Assembly: GCA_002179805.1 (NCBI GenBank)
Contig: NAVB01001588.1
Location: 1-10,800, forward strand
Source of the DNA: Acanthamoeba lenticulata
Taxonomy: Eukaryota > Discosea > Longamoebia > Acanthamoebidae
DNA length: 10,800 bases
Direction of reading: 5' to 3'
A program made the translations under genes and the position numbers. Each line of letters begins with the position of its first letter. The stretch's first letter is position 1. This document shows positions 1 to 8,646 of the stretch, piece by piece. The notes beneath the pieces were generated by a model. It had not been told where the DNA came from. It searched no databases and saw nothing but the letters and a program-made list of their open reading frames with translations.

Positions 1-1
1 A

Positions 2-939
2 TGGGAATGGGGCAAACAGGTGCGGGATTGTGCGATGACGCAGGAGCAGGTCCTCGAGAGTTTTGCTGACTTTGAAGCCCACCTTCCGGCGATTGAGGAG
101 GTCTGCTCCCCGCCAAGACCCTCCCCCTCCCCCTCCCATGTGCAGTGGCGGGGCCACCACCCGCCGGGGAAGAACAAAAAGAGGAGGAGGAGGAGGAGAA
201 GAAGAACACGGAAGGCTGGCCTGTGTGTGCGTGTGTGTGGGTCTGTTGCGGGGAAGGGCTGACGCAGGGGACACGTCATGTGTTGGTGGCGGCGGGCTTT
301 GTGCAGGTGGCCGAGTTCAACCGGGTGCGAAGCGCGAAGGAGAGCTCGTCATCGGGAACGTACACGTTCTCGTTCTCGCTGACCGACGACACGGTGGAGC
401 TGATCAAGCGGGAGCGACAACGGCAGCGCGAGGAGGAAGGCGAGAGCAGCGGGGAGCGAAGCGTGGATGCGGAGGCGCCCCCGAAGCAGCGCCCTTCAGG
501 GCTGGCCTCTTGGTCGTCCGTCGCTTCTGAAGCAGAAAGCGAGGACAGCACACGGACGGACGACGACAGCTTACGTGACGACGACGAGTTGGCGGTCGGG
601 ACCACCACGACGACAACGACGTCGCAGCCGCCATCACCGCGTGCCTCCTCGTCGCCACCAGCGTCATCAGCAGCGGACAAGGCGGGCGGCAAGGACAAGA
701 AGCGGGAACGAAAGGGTTCCAAGGATCCCAAAACAACAACGAAGAAAAAGAAGGACAAGAAGGACAAAAAAGACAAGAAGGAGAAGGAGAAGGACAAGGA
801 TACCGCCAGGAGAGACAAAGTGCGCTCGGACAAGGACCTCAAGAAGAAGGCCAAAGCCGCCAAGGATTCGCAGCAGCAGCAGCCGCGACAGGAGCAGCAG
901 GGGCTCCCCGCCTCCACCAACATGTTGGCCACTGTATAA
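2..939 (+). CDS. 3' end of an unrecognised protein with a Lys/Asp/Glu-rich tail (5' partial)
   Basis: Two exons are supported: 2-100 and 307-939, joined in phase 0 across a 206-base intron (101-306; donor gtctgc, acceptor tttgtgcag). The reading frame is open from the left edge (WEWGKQVRDC...), so the start lies outside the window. The joined product is 243 residues. The first 75 or so are ordinary globular-looking sequence, with LESFADFEAHLPAIEE joining VAEFNRVRSAKESSSS and then TYTFSFSLTDDTVELI. After this comes a Glu/Arg-rich stretch, a Ser/Thr/Asp-rich stretch, and a strongly basic tail of KDKK and KKKKDKK repeats ending in a Gln-rich segment and LATV. I do not recognise the family. The tail is probably disordered and could bind nucleic acid or act in nuclear or nucleolar targeting, but that is inference. 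The gene converges with the FYVE-TIG gene, with 122 bases between stop codons. Confidence 0.72.
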
Positions 940-1061
940 TCCCCCCCCCCCTAAAACTCTTCTACTTCTTCTTCTTCTTGCTCGAGTCCTTGTGGTGTGT
1001 ATGTATGTGGGCTACTTCGTACAAGGAGCGAGGTGTGTTTTTTTTTTTTTTGCCTTCTTTC
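940..1061. other. Short gap between convergent stop codons
   Basis: Only 122 bases separate the two stop codons, so both 3' untranslated regions must lie here or overlap. The gap holds a run of 11 C (941-951), a TTC-rich stretch and a run of T (about 1038-1051). I see no AATAAA on either strand, so the poly(A) sites cannot be placed. Confidence 0.6.
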
Positions 1062-4000
1062 TCAGCCGGTGGAGCTGTGGGCACCTGACGCAGACGAAGT
1101 CCGGCCAGTCGCGGCGCCCCACCGCAACCGCGACACTGCAGGTGCCGTTGGTGTTGACAAGCGCGAGGAGGACGAAGAAGAAGAAGAAGATAAGGAAGGG
1201 GACGGTGTAGTAGTAGTCGAGGCGTGGGCGGGGGAGGGCGAATTCGGGGTGGACAAGGCCCCGGCGCTGCTGGCTTCCGGGTCGATGACGTTCCAGAAGA
1301 GGCCACCACTGCTGCTGCTGGGCCCTTGCGCTCGGCGGGCCAGCGCGCTGTGGTCGAGAGAGGCCGATCGTGCGTGGCCACTCGACCCACCAGGCCCCCC
1401 GTGGTGCCCACCATCCCGGGGCCGCGAGCCGCTGACGCCGCTGCCGCCGAGATCGCTGAGATCTTCAACCATCGTCACGGCGCCAAAGGAGGTCAGGCCC
1501 CCGTTCTGCTGCTGTTGCCGCTGGCGGGACGGCAGCGTGAGGCTGCCAGTGAGCTCCGGCGCGCCACTCCGCAGGGGCCTGAGCGAAAGCTTCTCGACTT
1601 CATGATCGGCAGGCCCGTCAGTCGAAAACTTCATCCAGGCGGCCGTGGGTGCGTCAGGGGCGCTCGGCAGCGTGCCGGCGCTAGAACGGCTCTTGCCCGG
1701 CCGACCGAGGTCGTCGGTGCTCTCCGTGCGGCGCATCACGACATCAGCGGCGACGCGGGTATCCGCGGCCATGGAAGGCGACGATGACGCGCTCACACTG
1801 GCCCGTCCGAACAAGCCGCTCACGCGTCGGACAGCCGAGGAAGTCCTCCCGCCGTTCTTGGCGGCTGATTTTTGCTGCCCAGAGGCGGCGTCGTCCTCGC
1901 TCCCCGTGAGGAGCGCCGGGTCGTCGGTGTAGAAGAGCACGTCGTCGAGGCGACACCGCTTGCCGCCTGGGTTGACGACCTCCACTGCGTGCGCTCCGAC
2001 CTGCTTCAATCGGGGCGCGCGCACCTCCAGCCGCTGCGACTCGCCTGTGTGTGAGTGTGTGTGCCGGCGGGCTGCCACCAGTCAGCACCGCGTCCCTCGC
2101 CTCTCTGCCCGCCGCCCCGAGCCCGGGGCAAGAAGCAGAAAGGGAGGCGCAGGCGGCAGAGAGAAAGCACGTGCCTTCCGAGGCCTCGTAGAAGGCGAGG
2201 AGGGGGGCCTCCTTGCCGCCGATGCGCACAGCGGATTGGCTGCATAAGTGGTTGCCCGTGAGGCGCAGAACCGTGCCGCCCCCGACCGGGCATATGGCCG
2301 GGTGGATGTGCCGTATGGCCGGCTCCTCCACTGCGTTCAGAAGGAGGAGAAAAAGAGAGAGAGAGAGAGAAGAGGGAAAAGGGTGAATAATTAGTTTGAA
2401 ATGAAAAATAGTGAGAAATAATAAGGTTGGCATCGCTGGGGAGGGGAGGCCAGTCGCACGAGGGACAGCGCTGGCGGTCACAAAGTCGTCAATGGCTCCC
2501 GCGGCGGGCGTTCCGGTCCCAAGGGTCGGGGAGGAGGCTGACCGCGAGGTTGCGCGCATCTGTTCCCGTCGCCCCGCGGGCTGGGAGCGGCCGCTGCTGC
2601 TGAGCCGAGCGCCAGCCTCCTCCCCTCCATCGGCATCGGCATCGGCATCGGCGGCACGGCTCCCCGAGGGGGCCTGCGCAGTCATCACCAGGCGGAAATA
2701 CTCGTCCGAGTAGAGCAGCACGTTCTCTGCGCAGTTCACCCCCCCCTCCCACCACATGCGCGGCTAAGATCCTCCCCCCTTCCTCCTCCTCCTCCTCCTC
2801 CTCCTTCGGGATGACGACGATGATGATGATGGTGACGGCGTCGCGGCGGTGGCGGCGGTGGTTGTCGCGGGGGGGGGGGCAGAGAAGAATGTGTACCGAG
2901 GTTGTGCGACTCGTTGGTGGTCGGGTTGGTGACAATGACCGTCTTGAGGCCCTCCGACTCGAGGGCCGGACTGTACACGATCAAGCGCTCCGGACCTGCA
3001 CCGCGCGTGGTCCCCCCCCCCAAATGAGGTTATCACTGGAACAACATGTTGGATGGCTCATCATGGTGATCCCGCGCGTGGCTTGTTTCATGAAAGAAGT
3101 CGTCTGTACCCATCACCTTGACGCGGCACGCTACGCCGGCGATGTCGACTTTGGTGTTGGGCTTGAAGTTGGAGCCCGTGAAGGTCAGCTTGGCTCCCGC
3201 CTGCTTGCCGTATACGCCGCGTGAGGTGTGATGAAGCGAAGGCAAGCGAAACACACGGAAGGATTGAGAGGTTTATATTATATATCAAACTTGATTGTTT
3301 TCTTCCAAAATAATAATAATAAAATAACAAGTTTGAAAATCGAAAGAGAGACGAATGGAGAGAGGGAGGAGGAGGGGGTAGCGCAGAAGAGAGGGGAGAC
3401 GGAGGCACGAACCAGGGGAGCCATGGCCGGGTCGATAGTGGCCACGAAGGGGCCCGTCCCTACACACACACACACGACAGAGGCCACATGAGGTTGCCGG
3501 CCGACAGCCACCATCCAGAGGCAGTTTGGGAAAAAAAAAACAAAACAAAAAAAACAAAAGAAGAAAAAGAGGGGTAAAGCGGAATGGGTGCGCACCCTTG
3601 TCAGACTCGACGGGGGATTTGCGCTGCTTGCGTTTCCCAGTCTTCTCTTCCTCAGCGAACTGGGCGAGGAGGCTCTTGCGTTGCTGGTGGTGAACGTTGG
3701 GGGAAGGGGGAAGAAGGGGGCACCGGGGGAGGAGTACGAGCTCGCGTGAGCCACAAAACGGCCCGTCACTCCCCCCCCCCTCCCTCCCTCTTCACTACAG
3801 CAGCAGCAGCAGCAGCTACAACTACTACGAACACTACCACTGCGAAATCATGCATGATGATGATGATGGTGATGGCGAGGGGAAGGGAGAACGCACATTC
3901 TGGAGGGCGCGAAAGCGGGCGAGGTTCTCCTGCAAAAATCCCACGAGCGCCATCTTGACGCTGTTCTGTACACGTGTCTCCTGTTTTTGGTTTTACATAG

Positions 4001-5501
4001 ATCATCATCACCATCATCAGCATCACCATAGGAAGGAGAAGGAGGGAGGGACACATATAACCACAACCGCGCATGTGGGTTTTGTGTTGATTCGCTTCGC
4101 GTGTGCCGAAATCGCCAACGGGGAGAGGGAGGGGGAAGAAGTGAGACCTTCTCGCTCTCAAACTTGAGGGCGGTTATCTTCTTGATGCCGATGTCAAAAT
4201 TTTTAAAAAGCTCCACGAGGCTGGCCTCCAACTTGCCTGCGGCCTGTTCCCCCAATCACCGCCGCCATCACGTCACGTGAGAGACCCGACACACAAACAC
4301 AAACACACACACAAACGCAGGCACACACATTTTGTCGTCAACATCGGGAAGAACATCGCCACGACATCGTCCACTGAGTCACGCGCCGGAGGAGGAGGAG
4401 GAGGAGGAGGCGAGGTGAGCTGCGTACCTCGCAGTCAGCTACCGAGTCGGCGGCCGACACGCTTTGCTCGTAGCGGGGCAGGTGTCGCGAGAGCGTGCGC
4501 ACCACCTCCATGACCACCTGGTGATAGTAGACGAGCGGCTGCTCCGCTGCAGATTCAATGGCCCTGTGCGGTGGCGGCGACATTCCATTTGTCAATCGCT
4601 CTGCTCCCCCCCCCCATTCTTCCCCTCTCCTTCTCCCAATAGCCGCCGTATGTGCCACGGCCCGCCTGTGCGCAGGAGGAGGAGGAGGAGGAGGAAGAAG
4701 AAGAAGAAGGTTTGTACTTGGCGATGGCGGCATGCTCCTCCTCCTCCTGCACGAGCGCGTGGCAGGCCTTGCAGATCCACTCCGAGACTGGCCCCAGTAC
4801 CCCCCCCCCACCCCGAAGGCGCGCGAGTGCCGCGCCAGCAAGGCGCTTCAGATAGAGGTCGCGGGACAGGGCGCATTCGAGATCACCATGACATACACAC
4901 ACAACACACACGCATACACACACACACACAACACACGTACTCGGTTGGTCGGTGAAGATGACGGGGTCGAGCTGGATCTTTTGGTTGAAGCAGTTCCCGC
5001 AGACGGCCAACTCACAGAGCGGGCACTTGTAGCGCTTCCGCACTAGCGCCATGAAGCTCGCCCTGATGGAATGCGATGGATAGGGCGGGATATGAGTGTT
5101 GATCGTGCGTACGAGCGCGCGAAGAGGAGACAACTAGACGGTAGATGTCGCCTGAAGCTCTCGGTCGCTTATTCTAAAAGTACAGGATAAAGAACAAAAC
5201 CTACAAACAGCGTACCCGCAGAGGCGGCAGTTGGGCGCCGACTGCTTCGAGTCATCGGCCACGGGGAGAATAGCTTCGTCAGCCTGCATACAGCGTAGTC
5301 GCGTGCCGGTTGCGTGTGCGCACACGCGCGAGATGTGGCCCAGATCAGCCGCACATCGAGGAGGACAAGCAGCAGCAGCAGCAGCAGCAGATGCTGCTTC
5401 TGGTGGTGTGTGCATACCCGGCTCCAGCCGAGGGAATTGCGCCAGGACGACTGCTTCTTTCGCTCCTCCAGCTCCGCTCGCTTGTCAAAGGCCAGCTGCA
5501 T
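1062..5501 (-). CDS. FYVE-type zinc finger, helical and tandem IPT/TIG domain protein (multi-exon)
   Basis: The exons, in transcript order, are 5501-5418, 5283-5216, 5062-4941, 4787-4718, 4563-4428, 4243-4148, 3965-3897, 3683-3596, 3459-3413, 3200-3110, 2995-2897, 2726-2460, 2330-2175 and 2044-1062. All phases agree and give 791 residues and one stop codon. Residues 47-100 hold a FYVE-like finger: Cys pairs CRLC, CPLC, CGNC and CKAC with x4 between pairs two and three, as in FYVE. Residues 106-245 are predicted helical and charged. TIG1 spans about 250-336 (LTFTGSNF, VIVTNP, VLLYSDE). TIG2 spans about 416-506 (GGGTVLRLTG, VEVVNPGG, VLFYTDD). The rest is a Ser-rich tail with basophilic kinase-like sites (RRVS, RRTES, RSASLD). 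FYVE fingers usually bind PI3P on endosomes; here this is only inferred. The start is uncertain: ATG 5501 is the simplest choice, but the CAG at 5498-5496 may instead be an acceptor fed by an upstream exon. The intron edges at 3201 and 2331/2459 have close alternatives. Confidence 0.8.
2045..2174 (-). other. Probable GC-AG intron inside TIG domain 2
   Basis: The frame entering from upstream ends ...FYEASE plus one base (G at 2175). The frame after the acceptor (ccacacacag type, AG at 2046-2045) needs two bases before GAG. Only a donor in phase 1 works, and the sequence there is AAG followed by GCACGT, close to the known GC-donor consensus AAG/GCAAGT. The nearby GT (2170-2169) would leave phase 2 and break the frame. 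Joining at GC restores FYEASEG-ESQRLEVRAP and a normal TIG strand pattern. The intron is 130 bases. Confidence 0.65.
2780..2806. repeat. (CCT)n triplet repeat in an intron
   Basis: A CCT tract inside the intron 2727-2896 of the FYVE-TIG gene, next to a GAT/GAC-rich stretch at 2811-2832. Confidence 0.7.
3530..3571. repeat. A-rich tract in an intron
   Basis: Runs of A broken by single C or G. On the transcript strand this is a T-rich tract inside intron 3460-3595, useful as a polypyrimidine region. Confidence 0.7.
4277..4330. repeat. CA/CAAA-rich simple repeat in an intron
   Basis: Repeats of ACACAAACACAAACACACAC lie in the intron 4244-4427 of the FYVE-TIG gene. Confidence 0.7.
4385..4410. 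repeat. (GGA)n triplet repeat in an intron
   Basis: About eight GGA/GAG triplets just downstream, in transcript sense, of the donor at 4427. They appear as a CCT tract in the pre-mRNA. Confidence 0.75.
4674..4710. repeat. (GGA)n(GAA)n triplet repeat in an intron
   Basis: A run of GGA followed by GAA triplets, giving a TTC then TCC pyrimidine tract in the minus-strand transcript directly after the donor at 4717. Its frame reads poly-Ser and could mislead gene prediction into extending the exon. Confidence 0.75.
4890..4938. repeat. CA-rich microsatellite in an intron
   Basis: Imperfect (CA)n with CATACA and CACAACACA variants next to the donor of the intron between FYVE exons three and four of the minus-strand gene. 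Confidence 0.8.
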
Positions 5502-6152
5502 TTCATCAGCCCCATCCCCCAAACACCACGGAGGCCCTTCGCTAAGCCTGCTGCCGGCATCCTGCGGGATCAAGGGTGGAGGGCGTCTGGTGCCTTGGCT
5601 TTGCGAGCGGCAGTGTGTGAGATGCGGCGTTTGGTCTCTTCTCGAAACAATGCTCGTCGTGCCACATAAGCTTCTGTGTAGTTGCGCGTGACTCGCCCTG
5701 TGGCCATATCGTGAGCAAAAACAAGTGGACCATTTGGTGGCACAGGCGCTCAGAAGGTGACTTGTGCGTACGAAACGAGTCAGTGGTAGGAGCAGAGTTC
5801 TTATGGGCCCCGCCAGCTGGAGAAGCGCTGCGCCTGCCGGCAGTACTGCCCTGCGTGGTGGCAAGAAAAAAGCTTGAGCATACCGCTGCAAGTAAAAAAC
5901 GGGGTAGCTGTACAGAAAGGCGGCCTCGGTGCGACATGCCCAAGGCGATGCAGCTCTCAATCTTCTTCGTGTGCTTCAGCCTTTTAAAAACTGCAACGAA
6001 ATTTCGGAGTATAATAGGATCCTGGTAATTGCCCAGCGCGGCTCAATTAATTAGCCGAGGCAAGGAGCAAAAACAAAGAAGCAGCTTCGTCAATCGAGTC
6101 GGCCTGATCTCGCTTCAGAAGCCCTTCATTTTCTCTGCGTGAAAGGAGGAAG
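5502..6152. promoter_or_regulatory. Intergenic region between divergent FYVE-TIG and Rac-like genes, with a possible extra 5' exon
   Basis: This 651-base stretch lies between the two divergent starts and is visibly less GC-rich than its surroundings in its right half. On the minus strand a frame is open from an in-frame TGA at 6045-6043 down to a good donor (GCG/GTATGC, 5884/5883). Its only ATG is at 5937 (MSHRGRLSVQLPRFLLAA). That 54-base segment ends in phase 0 and could splice to 5495 (acceptor CAG 5498-5496), giving an alternative N terminus across a 388-base intron, longer than most here. A second frame is open across 5960-5502 without recognisable protein. An AT-rich stretch with AATTAATTAGC lies near 6044-6055. 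No TATA box can be assigned with confidence. Confidence 0.45.
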
Positions 6153-7392
6153 ATGAGCGACGTGAAGAAGGTGGTTGTGGGTACGCGAGTTTGCAAATAG
6201 TACAGAAACGTGAATCCATTGCTGAATCAATAGGCGGGGGGCCGGGAGAGCAGTGGGAGATGGCGCCGTGGGCAAAACATGCCTTTTGATGGCCTACAGT
6301 GGCAAGCCATTCGACCCGGTGTATGCGCCAACTATCTTCGAGGTTTTGCGCCCTCCTTCTCTCCTCTTCTTCTCGGAGCATGTCGGGAAAACAGTAACGC
6401 GTCTCCCTTTCTGCACTAGAACTATATAACCGAGGTGGACATCGGTACCAAGGTGGTCAAGCTCTCGCTCTGGGATACAGCAGGTGCATTGTCTCCTCGG
6501 ACTTTTTTCTCTCTGTCCTCCCTCTCCTCTCCTCCCCCTCCTTGCCGTTGTGGCGATGTCTTTCGACTTTCGCTCGCTTTGGTTGCCCCCCCCCCCTTTC
6601 CCTAACGTCCTATCTGCGTTGGTGGGCGTGTGCGTGAGCTCAGGTCAGGAGGAATACGACCGAATTCGGATCATGAGGTGGCGCCATCTGACCCACATCG
6701 CCTCCTTCTCATGAACATGATCATGATTCCCCCCCCCTTCAAACCACATGTGCCTCCCTCACACGCCCAATCGCCGGGGGGGGGGGATGCGTTGATGGGG
6801 TGCTGGCCTGCAGCTATGTGAACGTGCACTGCTTCGTGGTGTGCTTTTCTGTGGTGGACTCGATCACTTACAAGAATATCAAAGAGCGGTGGATTCCGGA
6901 GCTCAAGGTCCGGCCCCGTTTTTCCTTTGCTTGGTCCTTGATCGTTCTCTCTGTCTCTCTCTCTCTCTTTATCTCCCCTCTTTTCCTCTTCGCAATTGGC
7001 CAAGCGTGTGTGTCGATGATTGGTGTTGGGGGCGGGGGAGAGCAGCATTACAGCCCGGGCACGCCTCTCGTGCTGGTGGGCACCAAGGAGGACCTGCGCG
7101 GCACCGTGGGCCAGCTTGAAGACGGACGAGAGGAAGTCTCCTACGAAAAGGGCAAGGAACTGCGGGACGAAATCAAAGCTCTGGCTTACCTCGAGTGCTC
7201 GGCCATCACTAAGAACGGCATCAAGGTGACCCTGTCTTATGCTATTTATTTTATATAATTTTTTTTTTTTTTTAATAACAACTAACGACCATGTTTGTGC
7301 AGGTTGTGTTCGACACGGCAGTGCGAGTCTGTGAGGGACTCATTCGCGGGCCTTCAAAGCCCAAGAGTGACAAGAAGTGCATCCTCCTCTGA
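6153..7392 (+). CDS. Rho/Rac-family small GTPase (complete, seven exons)
   Basis: Exons are 6153-6180, 6254-6342, 6420-6483, 6644-6677, 6814-6907, 7046-7225 and 7303-7392. Phases agree throughout and give 192 residues, the length of human Rac1. The protein is a GTP-binding switch of the Rho family, which controls actin and membrane dynamics. Visible motifs are the P-loop GDGAVGKT (11-18), switch I with YAPT and the Mg-binding Thr36, WDTAGQE with Gln62, the guanine-specificity motif GTKED (115-119), ECSA (153-156), and a Rho-type insert region around 122-138. The C-terminal CILL is a CAAX box with Leu last, which normally directs geranylgeranylation. The segment after switch II is unusual: RIRIMSYVNVHC at the place of the usual RLRPLSYPxTDV, with equal length. 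Exon 1 is only 28 bases and exon 4 only 34. The start context is GAAGATGAGC. Rac is the closest subgroup by eye, but Rho-family membership is firmer than the subgroup. Confidence 0.94.
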
Positions 7393-7657
7393 ACAGGGCG
7401 ATCGCACCCTCTCTTCGTTCGCCCAATAGCCCATTTTTTGCTCTCTCCCCTTGGGCGCGCTCCTGTCGGTGAGCTTCTCCGAGCATCAGTGGCCCTGTCT
7501 TCTCTCTTTAGTGTAATAAAAATGATTTTTTAAATACTACTTGATTCACGTGAAATTTCGCTGCAGTGCGGAAGCTGTGGCCACGTCAGCGGGGGCGGTG
7601 TGGATTCACGCCACACAGATCTGCACGCAGCTGCAAACGCTCATTCAGAATTACGCA
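7393..7657 (+). other. 3' UTR of Rac-like gene and upstream region of p24 gene
   Basis: This 265-base gap contains the poly(A) signal listed separately and the 5' side of the p24 gene. The p24 reading frame stays open upstream to 7541, but the sequence encoded there would place about 39 residues before a clear signal peptide. Confidence 0.6.
7515..7520 (+). terminator. Polyadenylation signal of the Rac-like gene
   Basis: A canonical AATAAA lies 123 bases after the stop codon of the GTPase, followed by a T-rich stretch (about 7525-7531). Confidence 0.7.
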
Positions 7658-8646
7658 ATGCGACTTCGGGGCTTCCTCTTCGGCCTGCTCGCCCTCGCTC
7701 TTGTGCTGAGCGTGCAAGCGATCAAATTCGACATCCACCCCAACGTTGAGCGTTGTCTCACGGAGGAGCTCAGCAGAGACGTGCTGGTCATCGGCAACTA
7801 CTCTGTGGAGCAACAGCAACCATCTCTGCGCCTCCACTTCCGCGTATGCCCAATTCAACCCAATGCATGTTGTTGTCGTGTTTATTCACTGTGGCTGTCT
7901 ACCTTTCAGATTTTGGACACCAACTCGAACGAAATCTTCACCAAGGATGCCGATGAGGCTCGCTTCTCGTTCACCACCGAGAACGGAGGCGAGTTCAAGT
8001 TTTGCTTTACCGACCTTACCGATCAAAGTACGCCCATGCAGCGCACAGCTGCCTTGAAGCGCCCTCACCAATGGTGCTCTCTCGGCGCTTAGGCCGCCTA
8101 GCCTACGGCTACACTCGGCGTATTGCTCTCGAGGTTAAGACCGGTGTTGATGCCAAGGACTACGAAGAGGTACGAGACAGTCTGCTGCCCTCCTCTGTCT
8201 GTCTGTATGTCTACCTGTGTGAGGTGAACAGTCGGTGCTAAGAAACGCGTCTGTTGTGTGTGTGGGGCGGTGGGATTGCCGGGTGCAATCGCCGTGGTCG
8301 CGGATCTGCAGCTTGCCGGCAAGGAGAACCTGTCCAAGATGGAGGTCGAGATGCGAAAGATCGAGGACGGCGTGGCAGAGATCCTCAATGACCTCAAGTA
8401 TCTGAGGCGGCGGGAGGAGCGGATGCGCGACACCAACGGTACGTCGCGTTCCCTGGCGCGAGCGGGCGGACTGGTGGGGAGTCTACTCTGACAATTGTAC
8501 GCGGGCGGGTCGATACGCTCAATCCAGAGTCCACCAACAGCCGCGTCGCGTGGCTCTCCGTCTTCTCCGTGTTCACGATGGTGGCGGTGGGCGCCTGGCA
8601 GATCTACTACCTCAAGCGCTACTTCCAGCAGAAGAAGATTCTCTGA
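7658..8646 (+). CDS. p24 family cargo receptor (emp24/gp25L, TMED10-like), complete, five exons
   Basis: Exons are 7658-7843, 7910-8027, 8093-8169, 8312-8438 and 8528-8646, giving 208 residues in consistent phase (TMED10 has about 219). p24 proteins are type I membrane proteins cycling between ER and Golgi in COPII and COPI vesicles and selecting cargo such as GPI-anchored proteins. Residues 1-21 form a signal peptide (FLFGLLALALVLSVQA). A GOLD domain follows, with paired cysteines at 33 and 94 (GEFKFCF) and one NYS glycosylation sequon at 47. VKTGVDAKDYEE matches the TMED10 region VKHGVEAKNYEE. A coiled coil (about 135-170) ends in REERMRDTNEST, then one membrane span (WLSVFSVFTMVAVGAWQIYYL) and a short tail RYFQQKKIL. 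The ending KKIL is a KKXX COPI-binding retrieval signal. I chose ATG 7658 because it begins the signal peptide. The acceptor at 8092 could alternatively be at 8101, removing three residues. Confidence 0.94.

Noticed and set aside
276..932. Long minus-strand open frame opposite the first gene
   Set aside because: It is a shadow of the Lys/Ser-rich coding exon; the translation is poly-Ser/Phe/Val low complexity and it crosses the plus-strand gene.
4832..4893. Minus-strand exon-like stretch reading LECALSRDLYLKRLAGAALARLR between FYVE exons
   Set aside because: No AG acceptor lies before it and the direct 4941/4787 join gives normal FYVE spacing (QPISEWICKAC), so it is treated as intron.
5560..5883. 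Long open minus-strand frame in the divergent region
   Set aside because: The translation is Cys/Arg/His-rich without recognisable pattern, and a GT donor and later acceptors suggest intron or untranslated sequence.
7541..7657. In-frame upstream extension of the p24 protein
   Set aside because: It would place about 39 residues before a clear signal peptide, and 7658 is the natural start.
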